A stretch of DNA of 19,941 nt. Source: Chromera velia. Its lineage: Eukaryota; Sar; Chromeraceae. The stretch lies in NCBI GenBank assembly GCA_018398765.1, contig JAHBMJ010000454.1:27501-47441 (forward strand), given 5' to 3'. Below, in pieces: positions 1 to 9,896 of this stretch. A program made the translations under genes and the position numbers. How positions within the stretch are numbered: the first letter of the stretch is position 1; every line of letters starts with the position of its first letter. A model generated the notes under the pieces. It was not told the origin of the DNA. It was given only the letters and a program-made list of their open reading frames with translations, and searched no databases.

Positions 1-30
1 CCTCCCTCCCTCCCTCCCTCCCTCCCTCCC
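1..30. repeat. (CCCT)n simple repeat
   Basis: The window opens inside a perfect tetranucleotide array of about seven CCTC units. It probably extends beyond the left edge. Confidence 0.9.
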
Positions 31-478
31 TTCCAGACCGCTTCTTTTTTCTGCTTGGGGGTATCTGTGTGTGTCTGTGTGTATGTATTTATGTATTTGT
101 GTATGTGTGTGTGTGATGGTGTCTGACGTTGCAGTACGGAAGAACTTCTCCCCCCTCTACTGGCTCCAGGAAGGAAACTTCCCTGTCTTCGTTTGGTTGA
201 TGGAGGGAGGAGCTGAGCACTTTGGAAAATCACAGGCAGACAGGAAGACGGGGGCACTGAAGCTGCACCAGAGGGCAGCAGACATCTGTCTGTCTGTGAC
301 AGGGCCGTCCCCGTTGGGGCTTGTGCGGTCTCCCCCGGCCTTCAGTCTGGGGACGCCAGTGGACAGCTTCCTCGACGGAGCGTGGAATTACTGGGCACTC
401 CTGGAGAGTGGTCCCGGAAAGAGATTTCATGATAACCACATTGTGTGGAACCTCCAGTCCTTCCCGGGGTTTCCGTGA

Positions 479-594
479 GTGGAGGAAGAAGATGGAGTTT
501 CGAATGAAAGGCCTGGACGATTTCTTCCGGTGGGCACAGAGACGCCATGGGGGCCTGGGAGCAAGAGTGGCGCTTCTCTTGGTGCAAAAGGCAG
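479..594 (+). other. possible exon ending at a strong 5' splice site
   Basis: A consensus donor, GCAG|GTGAGT, lies at 594/595, and the preceding ~115 bases are free of stops in two forward frames. One of these reads as a charged stretch (an EWRKKMEF start, then GLDDFFRW). A candidate acceptor, GACGTTGCAG, ends at about 133 and is followed by an open frame up to 478. I recognise no domain and cannot choose a frame. This could be the 3' part of a gene starting left of the window, or chance. The rest of 600-1300 shows only short overlapping frames without recognisable content. Confidence 0.2.
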
Positions 595-695
595 GTGAGT
601 GATTAGTTTTTCCTTCCAAGTCTGTGTGCACACATGTTTGCCTTTGTCCTCACAAAATGAAACGAAAGATGTGTTGAACCAAGAGAAGGGCTGGT

Positions 696-730
696 AGGAA
701 GGAAGGAGGGAAGGAAGGAAGGAAGGAAGA
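696..730. repeat. (GGAA)n purine microsatellite
   Basis: An almost pure run of GGAA/GGGA units, interrupted once or twice. The complementary strand is pyrimidine-only. Confidence 0.85.
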
Positions 731-1249
731 AAACCAAAGGAAGGTTCTCTCTCACTGGCTCTCGGGGCTCCCTCCGACTAGCTGATTCAATCAGCTTTCC
801 TGCATGCATGCATACCTGATCCCTTCTGCTCTTCATGTAACTCTGTTTCTACCGGTCTGCTTCTTTGGCTGCCTGTCTGTCTGGAGCATATGTTGAGGAA
901 AAGATGATCCAACAACGACACGCATGGTTTTGGCGTATGTGTACACTGCATGGGTCAATTTCTGAGTGCGGGAGGGATCGTGGAAGAGTGTCTGATGTGT
1001 AAACTGCGCATTCACTCTGCCCAAATCGTTGATTTCATCTGCATGAATGAAAGCAGCTTCGTGGAACATTCCCGGAGGGGCTCAGAATGTCGTGGAGGCT
1101 TGGAGAGGGACTCGGCTGGAGGAGACGGCAATCCGCGTGTGGGGAGTTGGGGGCTCCTTTTCCTTTGCAATTCGTGTATGGGGCATGGCGGGGTGACCTT
1201 CCTCTTTTGTCCCTCTTCAAAAGGGGTGCATCATATTCTTTGATAGTAT

Positions 1250-2310
1250 GGTTTTGTAACGAATCAACAAAAACAAAAGGCGTTATTAACTTATTATGGT
1301 GATCTGCTCCATGTCGTATAAGCAGACATGGAAAATACTATTGAGATTCATGCACAGTCAGATATATCATATATGCTGAAAGCTCTGAAAGAGTAAGCAA
1401 AAATAGTACTTTAAGATACAATCTCAGATCGCGTGGATTATAAAAATCTTTTATAAAAATTCAAACTCAAATCATACTTAGACATTCATTAATTGTGAGT
1501 CTTGACTTCAATAAATAGAATTAGAGAAAATGTAATTTAAGTCTAGTAAGATGATTTAGTAGCCAGATTTACAGATATAAATGCAAAACTACCAAATGTT
1601 TAGCTAGATGTTTAGCAAAATATAGATAGCAGCTTAAATTATTTTATGTAATTTTATGTGAATTTGTTTGGCTTTTTTTTTTATGTGTAACGCTTCATCA
1701 AAATACATATGATTTAGAGTACTACTAAGAGTAGTGAGTGTAGCAGTCTTTTTCCTTTCAGAGCTTTTTCAAAGAAGTCTGTGAATCTGAAGCATACGAA
1801 GATCAAGTCTAACAGCTGTTGTTTGGAGTGATCAATGAAGTCAAATGATTCTGTCAGTGCTGAAATTCGTGCGGTGCAGCACTGAATCAAATGTGTGCAC
1901 GGCGGTCAATCAAGTTCATCTGCGACCCAGAGCACGCCCGACGGCTTGCATGCAGCTCACCCCAGGCCATACATGAGGGTTAGCTAGCTGGGGTCCAGGT
2001 ACTAATCTGATTTGAAAAGTGGGTTGACTCCCGCCGTACTACTACTAAGTCTCCCGGATGTTAGAGCCCCAGTTGGGACTACTTAAGACGTTTTTTTAAA
2101 CGAGATTTTGGTCTGGTATAGTCAGATGGCAGCGAGGTCGCCCTGACACTTGAGAGTTCATAACTTTGTGTTACTTTGTGTGTGTCTCAAGCGTTTTCTC
2201 GATTGCATCATTTTCACCTTGGTTGCCGGCTATTGCCGCCGATTTGCCGGCCCCTACTAGGAATGTTCTAGTATGATTAGTTCTCTTCTAATAGCCGAGA
2301 CAGTCCTGCT
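1250..2310. other. AT-rich non-coding stretch with one hairpin
   Basis: Base composition drops sharply to AT-rich between about 1250 and 1800, and no open frame of note is present. An 8-bp inverted repeat (CAGTGCTG at 1855-1862, CAGCACTG at 1877-1884) forms a stem around a 14-nt loop. From 1900 to 2310 the sequence is mixed and I recognise nothing in it. Confidence 0.5.
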
Positions 2311-2404
2311 ATGCACGTACTGTTTGCTAAAGGACTGACGGTGGACTCTACCGAAATCACCATCTCCAAGATTGGTCAATATGACGGCATGCTCTCACTT
2401 CTGG
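2311..2404 (+). CDS. possible short first exon, unknown product
   Basis: An ATG at 2311 opens a frame of 31 codons that reaches a consensus donor (CTGG|GTAAGT, splice after base 2404) without a stop. The peptide starts MHVLFAKGLTV and contains KIGQYDGMLSLL, a composition typical of real coding sequence. There is no domain match I can name. A possible downstream acceptor (a pyrimidine-rich CGCTTCCAG near 2712) lies just before the retroelement, so a host gene may have been interrupted by the insertion. The next exon is not identified, and the call rests only on the start codon, the open frame and the donor. Confidence 0.3.
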
Positions 2405-2830
2405 GTAAGTCAAATAATCGAGCAAAAAGAATGCATGCAAAAAATTCCACTTTTGTGCGATCCGGGTGGGGACGCCGAAAAAAGTGAATAATTAATGTGT
2501 GCACCTTCTACGCGCGCATCATTCACGAGAAGTCACGGGTCTGATTGCATATACAATGGTGCTGACACACCAGAACCGTGCATGCAATGTCAGACGGACT
2601 GACTCCAAGAATGTAACATCTGATCAATCGAGAAGCACAGGACAAGGCATGAGAACCAACGTGCGCGACCCCCCTTTCCTCTTTGCTGCTGTCTTTTGTC
2701 TATCGCTTCCAGCAGGTGAATAGTACACTCAATTATATAAGCAGGAAAGAACATAAGAAGATCGGTTATCAAAGGAGGGAATGTAACAAAATCAATAAAG
2801 AACAGTAAAAAGAAAGAAAGTCCTTTTATT

Positions 2831-4454
2831 TCATAATGCGATGAACGAAGGACTCCTCGAACGAGCAATGACATAAGAAAAAACCTTCACGAGAAAACGA
2901 AAAGGCCAACGAAGAAGAAAGCATTCAAGAAAAAGAAAAGTCAGTTCATTAACAAGAACACAAGCAGGGGCATTACAGGAAAGCAAGGAACGCAATACAT
3001 TCGAACTCATCTGTCCGATCATTCCCTGCAACCGAGAAATGCAAGAAAAACCATGGATGAATCTAACTCTCTTCAGGGTAGGGAACGAAGGGAATGGAAG
3101 AGCATTATCAAAATCATGGAGGCACAAAAAGGAAAAAGCACACAGGTTATGATACCATTCGACGAGAGCATCCCGATTAGGGTTTGCAGCTGCAAAAAGC
3201 AAAACAGAGGGTATCTGTTAGAGAAAGAAAATCCGAAGCCCCAGCACCGTGGAGCCTCCCTGCCTTTCCAAGACACATTCAGGACTGTAAAGATCTTTCT
3301 GTAAAAGTAACGCAGGAGGACTCCCATCCCGAAGACTCATCACATCAGAAGAAGCGCAGCCAGGAAAACAAATAAAGAGAGAGCGGTCATCCATATATCG
3401 TGCACCAAACCATGACTTGTCTTCCTAAGATGAAACAGAGAAAGAATCAGCAACCGAGAACTCTTGCCAGGCTGCAAAGAATCTCGCCCGCCCAGGAGAG
3501 CATGGGCTCCCCTGAGGGAAGCCTTCCTTCTGTCGAATCAGTCGTCCATGAACATGAATCAGATTAGTACGAAAGTCAAGGTCAACGATCTCTAGTAGGA
3601 CATTAATAGGGCATGAGATGGCATCTGCGAATCTGTTGTGAGAGGACAAGAAGGCAGCAGGCTTCACATATTGTCTGCGTGATACCCATGCCTCTCCACA
3701 TGCCCCCCTAGCCTCCTTCTTACAGAAAGGACAGAACTTCGGCAGAACGATATATCTGTGTCGAGATTCTGCCTTCACCCTCGCGACGAACTTTCTAAGT
3801 GACAACAGAAAGGCATCGCGTGGGAGGGAGGGGAAAAAAGCTTTGATATCATCAACAACCATCTTAATGTGACCAACAGGCCAGTCAAGCTTTAGCAAAA
3901 GCTGTTTGGACCGATCAGCGGAACGTCCATACCCGGCGTTGAATACAGACACACATTCCTGAAAAGAAAAAGTCGAGTTCAAGTCACAGTGAGGGCCGAA
4001 GTAACGAAGCAGGCCATTTAAACATTTACATGCAAAGGAAAAGAGAGACTTACGTCCATGCAAGGCATACGAGACGAGCGGGCGGTATTTGATAGACGAC
4101 CAGCCCGCGGGCAAACGACCATCGTCCCCCCAAGATTTCCTTTTTACCCATAGAAGACCAGTCCCAAAACGATGCTTCCTTCTATTCAAGGAACCAAAAC
4201 GTAAAAGAAAAGACTTCAAGGCAGCAGACTGGTCCACGATGCTACTCGCCAGATCATTAACAGCGCAATCAAGGTCCGCCTGTCGCAAGACAGCATACGA
4301 TCGGTTATCTATGAAAGCCGCTCTTACAGCTTGACTGTACTTCCATGCACATAGAAAGGCTAGATCACCTCGGGCCTTATCCACCGGAACAACAGCCAAC
4401 ACATCCAACAACTTTTTCACCATCCCAGCCTTCTTCGGAAGGGGAGGCCCCCTC
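2831..4454 (-). CDS. reverse transcriptase segment of Penelope-like element (interrupted)
   Basis: This is the RNA-dependent DNA polymerase of the element. All parts lie in one frame. In order from the 5' end: VPVDKARGD (the DKxxG box that marks Penelope N-terminal domains, D codon at 4379-4381), KYRPLVSYALHGRK (motif 2), VVDDIKAFFPSLPRD (motif A), EGFPQGSPCSP (motif B), then YMDD (motif C, 3386-3397), LYSPECVLERQ with VLGLRI (motifs D/E), and a thumb-like tail with NPNRD and RFIHGFSCISRLQG. The frame ends at TGA 2831-2833. Two stops interrupt it: TAG at 3425-3427, between motifs B and C, and TAA at 3218-3220, just after VLGLRI. A cysteine cluster (CPFC...C) sits between A and B. All three catalytic aspartates are present in the sequence (motif A and the two of YMDD). 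The interruptions are decay, a 30-nt intron at 3425-3454 for the first, or sense use of TAR. Confidence 0.8.
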
Positions 4455-4491
4455 CTCAGAGCACGGAGCACATAAAAGAGTAGTCACCCAC
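4455..4491 (-). other. candidate 37-nt intron or frameshift point
   Basis: The donor AG|GTGGGTGA and acceptor CTCTGAG|G restore the frame between the linker and polymerase segments in phase 2, with CTCTTTTATG as a weak pyrimidine tract. The donor hexamer is identical to that of the 83-nt intron in the same element. The alternative is a single-base insertion in this copy. Confidence 0.35.
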
Positions 4492-5402
4492 CTCTCCCTT
4501 AGGTCTGCCATAACCGCCGCAGACACACCTCTATTACCCCCCCTCCCCTGACTATGCCGGGCAGAGCCAAGACGTCCCCTCCCACAACCCCTTGGGGAGA
4601 TAAAAGAAGAAATAAAAAAGTCAATCCCCTTCTCAACCGTTGCCCACGATCCACTGTTTGGCCATAATTTACATGAAGACAAAAAATTCAAAGGGAGAAA
4701 GAAAAGCGAACGGAGAGACGGAGAAGAAGAAAGAAGTGCACATGTATGTCCCTCCAGAAGGGGCAAATCGAGAAGTCGAGCGATTCGAATGCAAGGGCAA
4801 CCATCATGCGAGTTACCATGCAATTCAGAAGGAGCATTAAAACAAACCTTGTATATATTGTCGAGCATCTGTTTCAAGTTCTTGAGTTTTGATGGCAGGA
4901 GTCTCAGATGAACTGAGCTCTGCGGAGCAACTTCCTTTCTGATCAATTCGAACTGACAAAAGTAAAAAACCCTGAACTTTGGGCAGCCAGCAAGCGGAAG
5001 GCGAATAGAAATCAACTTCCCTTTCAGTATCTCCATCATTGACCATCCATTCAGTTCACACAGACGTTTAACGTTCATGTCGAATGTCTGTCTGCCTGTA
5101 GCAAGAATTCCCCTTCTCGGAACCCTCCTCACACATGCCTTGATATCATCCTTACTGGCATTGACAGATCTGATCAACCTATCAGGAAGCACCTTCTTGA
5201 AAAACATCACAAGAAGTCTGTCACAAAAAAGAGAAACACATGCATCCCCAGACTCATCCCCCCTTTTCCCACTCACCCTCTGCATAAATTCATCACGAGA
5301 GAGGAAAATACCTCCCCTCTCAACTTTCTCCGACTCTTTCGTCAATGAATGCACAGAGAGGAGCGAAGCTTGTGTCTCAGCTGAGTGTAACCTTAACCTC
5401 TC
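4492..5402 (-). CDS. linker segment with CxC...GH motif, Penelope-like element
   Basis: This is an open frame between nuclease and polymerase. It is rich in basic and hydrophobic residues and contains LPSKLKNLKQ, followed by a cysteine motif (GCPC, about 5 residues before ARLLDLP and 14 before EGH). A CxC followed by a GH pair lies in the N-terminal region of permuted Penelope elements, upstream of the reverse transcriptase. It is followed by KLWPNSGSW and KGIDFF, then a glycine/arginine-rich stretch. The frame then differs from the RT frame: it continues as a shadow to 4377, while the DKxxG motif lies in another frame. A 37-nt intron (4455-4491) with donor GTGGGT and acceptor CTGAG would join both in phase 2; a one-base insertion in the TTTT run near 4477 would also explain it. 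Confidence 0.6.
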
Positions 5403-5485
5403 CTGCACGCACGGGCAGACAGACGGGAGCGTTTTAGTTTCAGTTCAGTCGAAGGGTTATTTCTTTCCTTCCTCGAGACACCCAC
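5403..5485 (-). other. probable 83-nt intron inside the retroelement
   Basis: The donor GTGGGT starts at 5485 and the acceptor CGTGCAG ends at 5403. An AAACTAAAAC branch-point-like sequence and the pyrimidine-rich CTGTCTGCCC precede the acceptor. Removing it joins the nuclease frame directly after its conserved P.WN to the linker frame, codon boundary to codon boundary (phase 0). Penelope-like elements are known to retain introns, so this is not exceptional for the family. Confidence 0.55.
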
Positions 5486-6073
5486 AGTATTCCACGTCGG
5501 TTGATACGCTCTAATACAAAGCAATTCCATCATACGAAGACTCATTTGGCCACCATCCACCCATGTCAGAGGCAATACAACGAAGAGAGCATGACGAGAA
5601 GCGTCATTAGACAGCACTGAGCAAAAACGATGTGCATATCCCCGCCTAAATTTATTCGCTGCCCGACCCCCCCTCCGTGATCGTAAAGCCGCGTAGAAGT
5701 GCTGCATGATGCGATCAAGCGCCATTCCCACCGTACTCCCGAGGTATAGGCCTCTCTTCCATTGGGACCAAACCATGTAAATCACTTTCCTGTCCCACCA
5801 CCCAGCATGCCCACCTGTTTCTCTACACACACTCCTCACCTCCCTCAAATATTTACTGTACGCACTATTCCCCAACTCAAGCCAGACAGAAGCAGCGATA
5901 GAATGAAACAGGATCAATCTCCTCATGATCTTTTGTCGATATCCTTTCCTGAACAAGGTCCGACTGTATGACCACGCCCTACATCGATCATCAGGAGAAG
6001 CCGGCATCACCTTCAAAGTGTACGAAAACGTACTAGAACTAATAGTAACCGAGGCCCAGGGCCCCGGCACCAA
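5486..6073 (-). CDS. GIY-YIG endonuclease segment of Penelope-like element
   Basis: This segment carries the nuclease that would nick the target DNA for retrotransposition. Residue numbers count from 6073, where the frame opens after two TAA codons with no ATG; an upstream exon or initiation elsewhere is possible. The GIY equivalent is KVIYMV (96-101), the YIG equivalent is GLYLGSTV (108-115), the catalytic arginine is R121 with H125 following, the metal-binding glutamate is probably E183 (MMELLCIRAY), and the closing P.WN is at 192-195. These have the spacing seen in GIY-YIG domains. The frame stays open for about 31 more codons into what looks like intron, where it ends at 5393. A GTGGGT donor immediately after WNT (5485) and a TGCAG acceptor give a phase-0 join to the next segment. 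The roughly 90 residues before the nuclease are basic and unrecognised. Confidence 0.72.
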
Positions 6074-6103
6074 TTATTAATAATCTGTAGCGTGCGCCGT
6101 ACG

Positions 6104-7186
6104 TCAACCAGTTGTCATTTTTCTCTTGCTTTCCGGGGCCGTTCGCACGCTTGCTTGCTTAATGCACGCGCCCGGACATACCGCGAGGCCATACCAAGAA
6201 TAAACACTGCGGGACAACCGTAACACTGCTCTTTGGGGCCATCTAACTCTTTTAATCAATTTTTGACTTGGATACATCGAACGGTCTATCTGCATATATG
6301 TATGTCTGCATGTGTTCTGTTTGAAAGTAGCGATGCTTCATGTGGGTATGTATTCTCTCTTACACTAATCAATCACCATGGCAAATGAAAGTGTGACAAG
6401 TGTACTTCAGAATACATGGGATCCATATCACAAGAAGTCAACAGTTAAACACTCAAACAAACAGATTTAGATGAGCCAGAGCAGTATGTCCGTCTCCTCT
6501 GTTAACTGCATGCTCACATCACACAGCCAGGTAGGGGATCATTTTTTTCAGTCATAACTACAAAGATCTGTGGCTCGGGCTGCTACAGTCCAGTGAGGAA
6601 TGGGATAGGTAGGCAACGAAAGCAGCTATGCATGCACAGACTGGTACTCCTCTCTGAGCGATTTTGGATTCTATGCATGCATGTGTATCCCTGCAGGCAG
6701 GCAGTTCCCCACACGACTCTGAAAAGCCGGGCGGAGCCTCTGTTTGTATGTTTAGTGGGTTTTTCCCCTGTATGTTCATGCATGCAGAGACAGTGCATCC
6801 ACACAGACTGTAACCGTTTCTGATTGTTTGATGTTCACGATATTTAAACCTTTTGGACCTCCCTGTGGTAGGAATATGTACGCTAGTGTTCATTGTCAGT
6901 ATGGCCTGGCGTTATGGCTGGAAAGAGAGACGCAAATAGACGCAATGCGCATGATCGACGCTATGGAGTCCTCTGTTCTTCTGTCTAAAAATCTCTGTCA
7001 TAAATTTATGCTTGGTATCTACACTTCAGAATCATTCGCCTTCTTGGTTGTCCTTTGTGGGCGTGAATGTCCGACTTACTAGCTGTCTAAGAATCGGAGA
7101 CAGCAAATTGTAGAGTCACTGGAGTTCAAATCTTCGGCAGACAACCTGCACTGCCGAGTCACTTCACCACTTAACGTAGGTTCAAG
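6104..7186. other. intergenic stretch before the TRAF-like gene
   Basis: No open frame here shows recognisable coding content. The sequence contains several ATGCATGCA-type palindromes (6628-6636, 6673-6683, 6778-6786). It should hold the promoter and 5' leader of the gene starting at 7187, but no TATA box or other core element stands out. Confidence 0.4.
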
Positions 7187-9167
7187 ATGAGCTGCAGCAA
7201 ACTCAGGCGCCTTGGTCTTAACGCCTCGTATGCGGCAGCAGGCAATGAAGACCAGGCGGCGAGCGCTCTTTGCCCCATTTGCCATGATTCCATAGAGGAC
7301 GCAAAAGAGACGAACTGCAGTGGAAGACACGTTTTTTGTGGTCCCTGCATCAGAAAGGCCTCAGACAAAAAGAATTCTTGTCCGTGTTGCAGAGGGAACT
7401 TCTCCAAGATGGAGAGCCCCCCCGCCCTCTTGAGAACTTTAATTGAGCAGGTCAAATGGAAGTGTATGCATTTCGAGAGGGGCTGCTCCTTTATCGGCAT
7501 GAAGAAGCAGTTGGAGGAGCATCTTGATAACGACTGTGGTATTCATGAGATCAAGTGTCCCTTCAGTGGCTGCGCGAAGAGAATGCTGCGAGGCCTCCTC
7601 GAGGGGCACAAGAAGACCTGTGGGTTTCGTCGTGTCCCCTGTGATCATTGCAATGAAGAAGTACGATTCAACGCCAAGAGTTCGCATAATAGCAGCTGTC
7701 CCAAGATCCTCCTCAGCTGCCGGAATAGGTGTGGTTAAAAAATTCCGAGAGAGGCGGTCAATGTCCACATCGAAACTGAGTGTGCGGAGCAAGTGGTGGA
7801 CTGTACTGTGTCTGGGTATGGGGCGAGAATGAAGAGGAAGCTGGTAGAAGAGCATGAAGAAGAGAACTTGAAGAAGCACGTCAAGCTCCTGTCCACTGAG
7901 CTTGCACAGATGAAGAGTTTGCAGAGGGAGGTGGACGAATTGAAACATCAGAACCAGTTCTTCCAGTTGCACTCCTCTTCTAAAGCTCGCGGTCGGTCAA
8001 TCAAACCATTTCGATTGATGCACAGTAGAGACACATGCGCATGTTTTTTTCCCCTTCGATCGTTGTGTTCTCTCTCCCGCTGACCGTTCACCTCTTCTTG
8101 ATATGTGATCGAAGGAAGCTAGAGCAAGAGCCAGGTGTCTCGCTTATCATTCACTGAATCTAGTGAAATGTAGCGAGAGAGATTGGGGACATGTCTTTTT
8201 CTGTTGGCCACCTGCTTACTGCTGAGACTTACTCTTTGTCTGCTCAATTCTCCCTCTCCTCTGCATGCAGACACTCTGGAGTTCACTGTGCGTATGCCAG
8301 ACTTCGTAACGAAGTCAGCAGAGAAAGGTCGCGGCCAGTTTCTTCAGAGCCTCTCCTTTCTCTTCCAGGTGAGATGGAGTTCAATCGAGTTTGATGTCTC
8401 TTTGCCAGCGGGTTCTGTTGTTCCTTTTCCAAACAATCTTCCCATTCGGTCTCCCACGCACTCCTCGGTCGTCGATCAGTGTCTATTTGCTTTTCCCTCT
8501 CTCCATCCATCCATCCTGCATTTGATGCATGTGTCTTCTCTCTTAATTTCCTTCTTACCTGAAAGGAACATCCTGAGGCCATTCCGCACCCTCCCCCAAT
8601 CCACATCTTTCCTTTTCCTGCTCTGCATCGATGTCTATATCCAGTGTCCTCGTCTGTGTTTTCTCCTTCCCTTCCTGTGTCTGTCTGTCCGTCCGTCCGT
8701 CTCTTGTTTTGAGTGGAAGCAGCGGGACAGTAGCGTGTGATGAACAATGATCACGTGAAGTTCTGTCGGAAGGTTGAGAGGCAAGGGGCGCTTAACTCTC
8801 ACCTTTCGGGCCTCCTGCCCACTTTGTCTGAGTTATCGTGATATTCTTTTTTCTTTGTTGTTTTTTTTCTTTTTGTCTGTTGTGTTCATGAAGAAGAGGA
8901 GGGAAAGAAACCATATAGTATGTCTGTCTGTCTGCGTGCCTACCTGCCTATCTTCGGAACGAAAGGAAGAGAAAAAGAAAGAAAGGACGATACAGCCTTT
9001 CTGTCTGTCTGTCTGTCTGTCTTTTTTTCTATTATATACATGAAGAAAAGAAGGAAGAAGAAGAAACCTGTCTGTCTGTCTGTCTGCCTGCCTGTCTGTC
9101 TGTTTGTTCTTTCTTTTTGTCTGTTGTGTTCACGAAGAAAAAGAGGGAGAAGAAGAAGAAACATACA

Positions 9168-9204
<37 letters not shown>

Positions 9205-9864
9205 CCTTTTTTCTTTCTTTCTTTCTTTTCTTTCTTTCTTTCTTTCTTTCTTTTTGTCTTTTGTGTTCATGAAGAAAAGGAGGGAGAAGAAGAAGAAAGA
9301 TATAGTCTGTCTGTCTGAAAGGAAACGAAAACGTAAGGAAAAGACGATATAATCTGTGTGTCTGTCATATAGTATGTCTGTCTGTCTCGAGGCCTGGAGC
9401 TCTGGTACCCTTCCACTGAGAGAGCGTGCCAAAAGAAGAAAGGAAAAAACAGAAGAGAATCAAGAAAGAGAAAAAGGGAAAGAAACGACGATACTGTCTG
9501 TCAGTCTGTCAGAAAGGAAGAGAAAAGGAAGGGAAAGACGATAGAGCCTGTCTGTCTGTCTGGCTGTCTGTCGGAGAAGAAGAAATGCATAGTTTGTCGA
9601 TATAGTATGTCTATACACTCTCGCTTTGTCTCTTTGTCTCTTTCTCTCTCTGTCTGCGTGTGCGAGAGTGAGTGATTTGTGTGACCTGTATGTATGTGTG
9701 TGTATGTTGGTGTGTGCACAAGTGTCTTTGTGTTTGTGTGTGCGTGTGTGATTATGTATATGTGTGCGTATGCTCGCGCGCACGCGCGCGGTGTGTGTGT
9801 GTATGTGTGTCTTTTTTTCGCCCCTGGCCCATGTGTGTAGTTTGTGTGTGTATGTGTGTGTGTA

Positions 9865-9896
<32 letters not shown>

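Larger units (their letters stand above)
2825..6073 (-). mobile_element. Penelope-like retroelement with N-terminal GIY-YIG nuclease
   Basis: On the minus strand three adjacent open segments give the order GIY-YIG endonuclease, linker with CxC and GH, then reverse transcriptase. Classical Penelope elements carry the nuclease at the C-terminus. The reversed order is that of the permuted clade described in green algae, protists and invertebrates (Chlamys/Naiad-like). Diagnostic features are DKxxG ahead of the RT core, RPLVSY in the fingers, DDIKAFF with YMDD in the palm, and a thumb-like tail. An AATAAA (2825-2830) directly follows the terminal TGA at 2831-2833. The outer ends, terminal repeats and target-site duplication could not be defined; the 5' end is somewhere beyond 6073. 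The coding frame is broken by one probable intron, one frame change and two stops, so the copy may be spliced, decayed or both. Confidence 0.8.

Noticed and set aside
3215-3247. 33-nt intron (GTGCTG...CTAACAG, phase 0) that would remove the TAA at 3218
   Set aside because: It would delete VLGLRI, which fits the conserved RT motif after the catalytic YMDD region, so the stop is better treated as a lesion or sense codon.
7090-7150. tRNA-like T-loop sequence GGAGTTCAAATC
   Set aside because: No matching acceptor stem, D-arm or anticodon arm can be drawn around it.
7730-7750. 21-nt intron removing the TAA from the TRAF zinc finger
   Set aside because: It lacks a pyrimidine tract and would remove C182 and the CG.KIPRE block that makes the finger recognisable.
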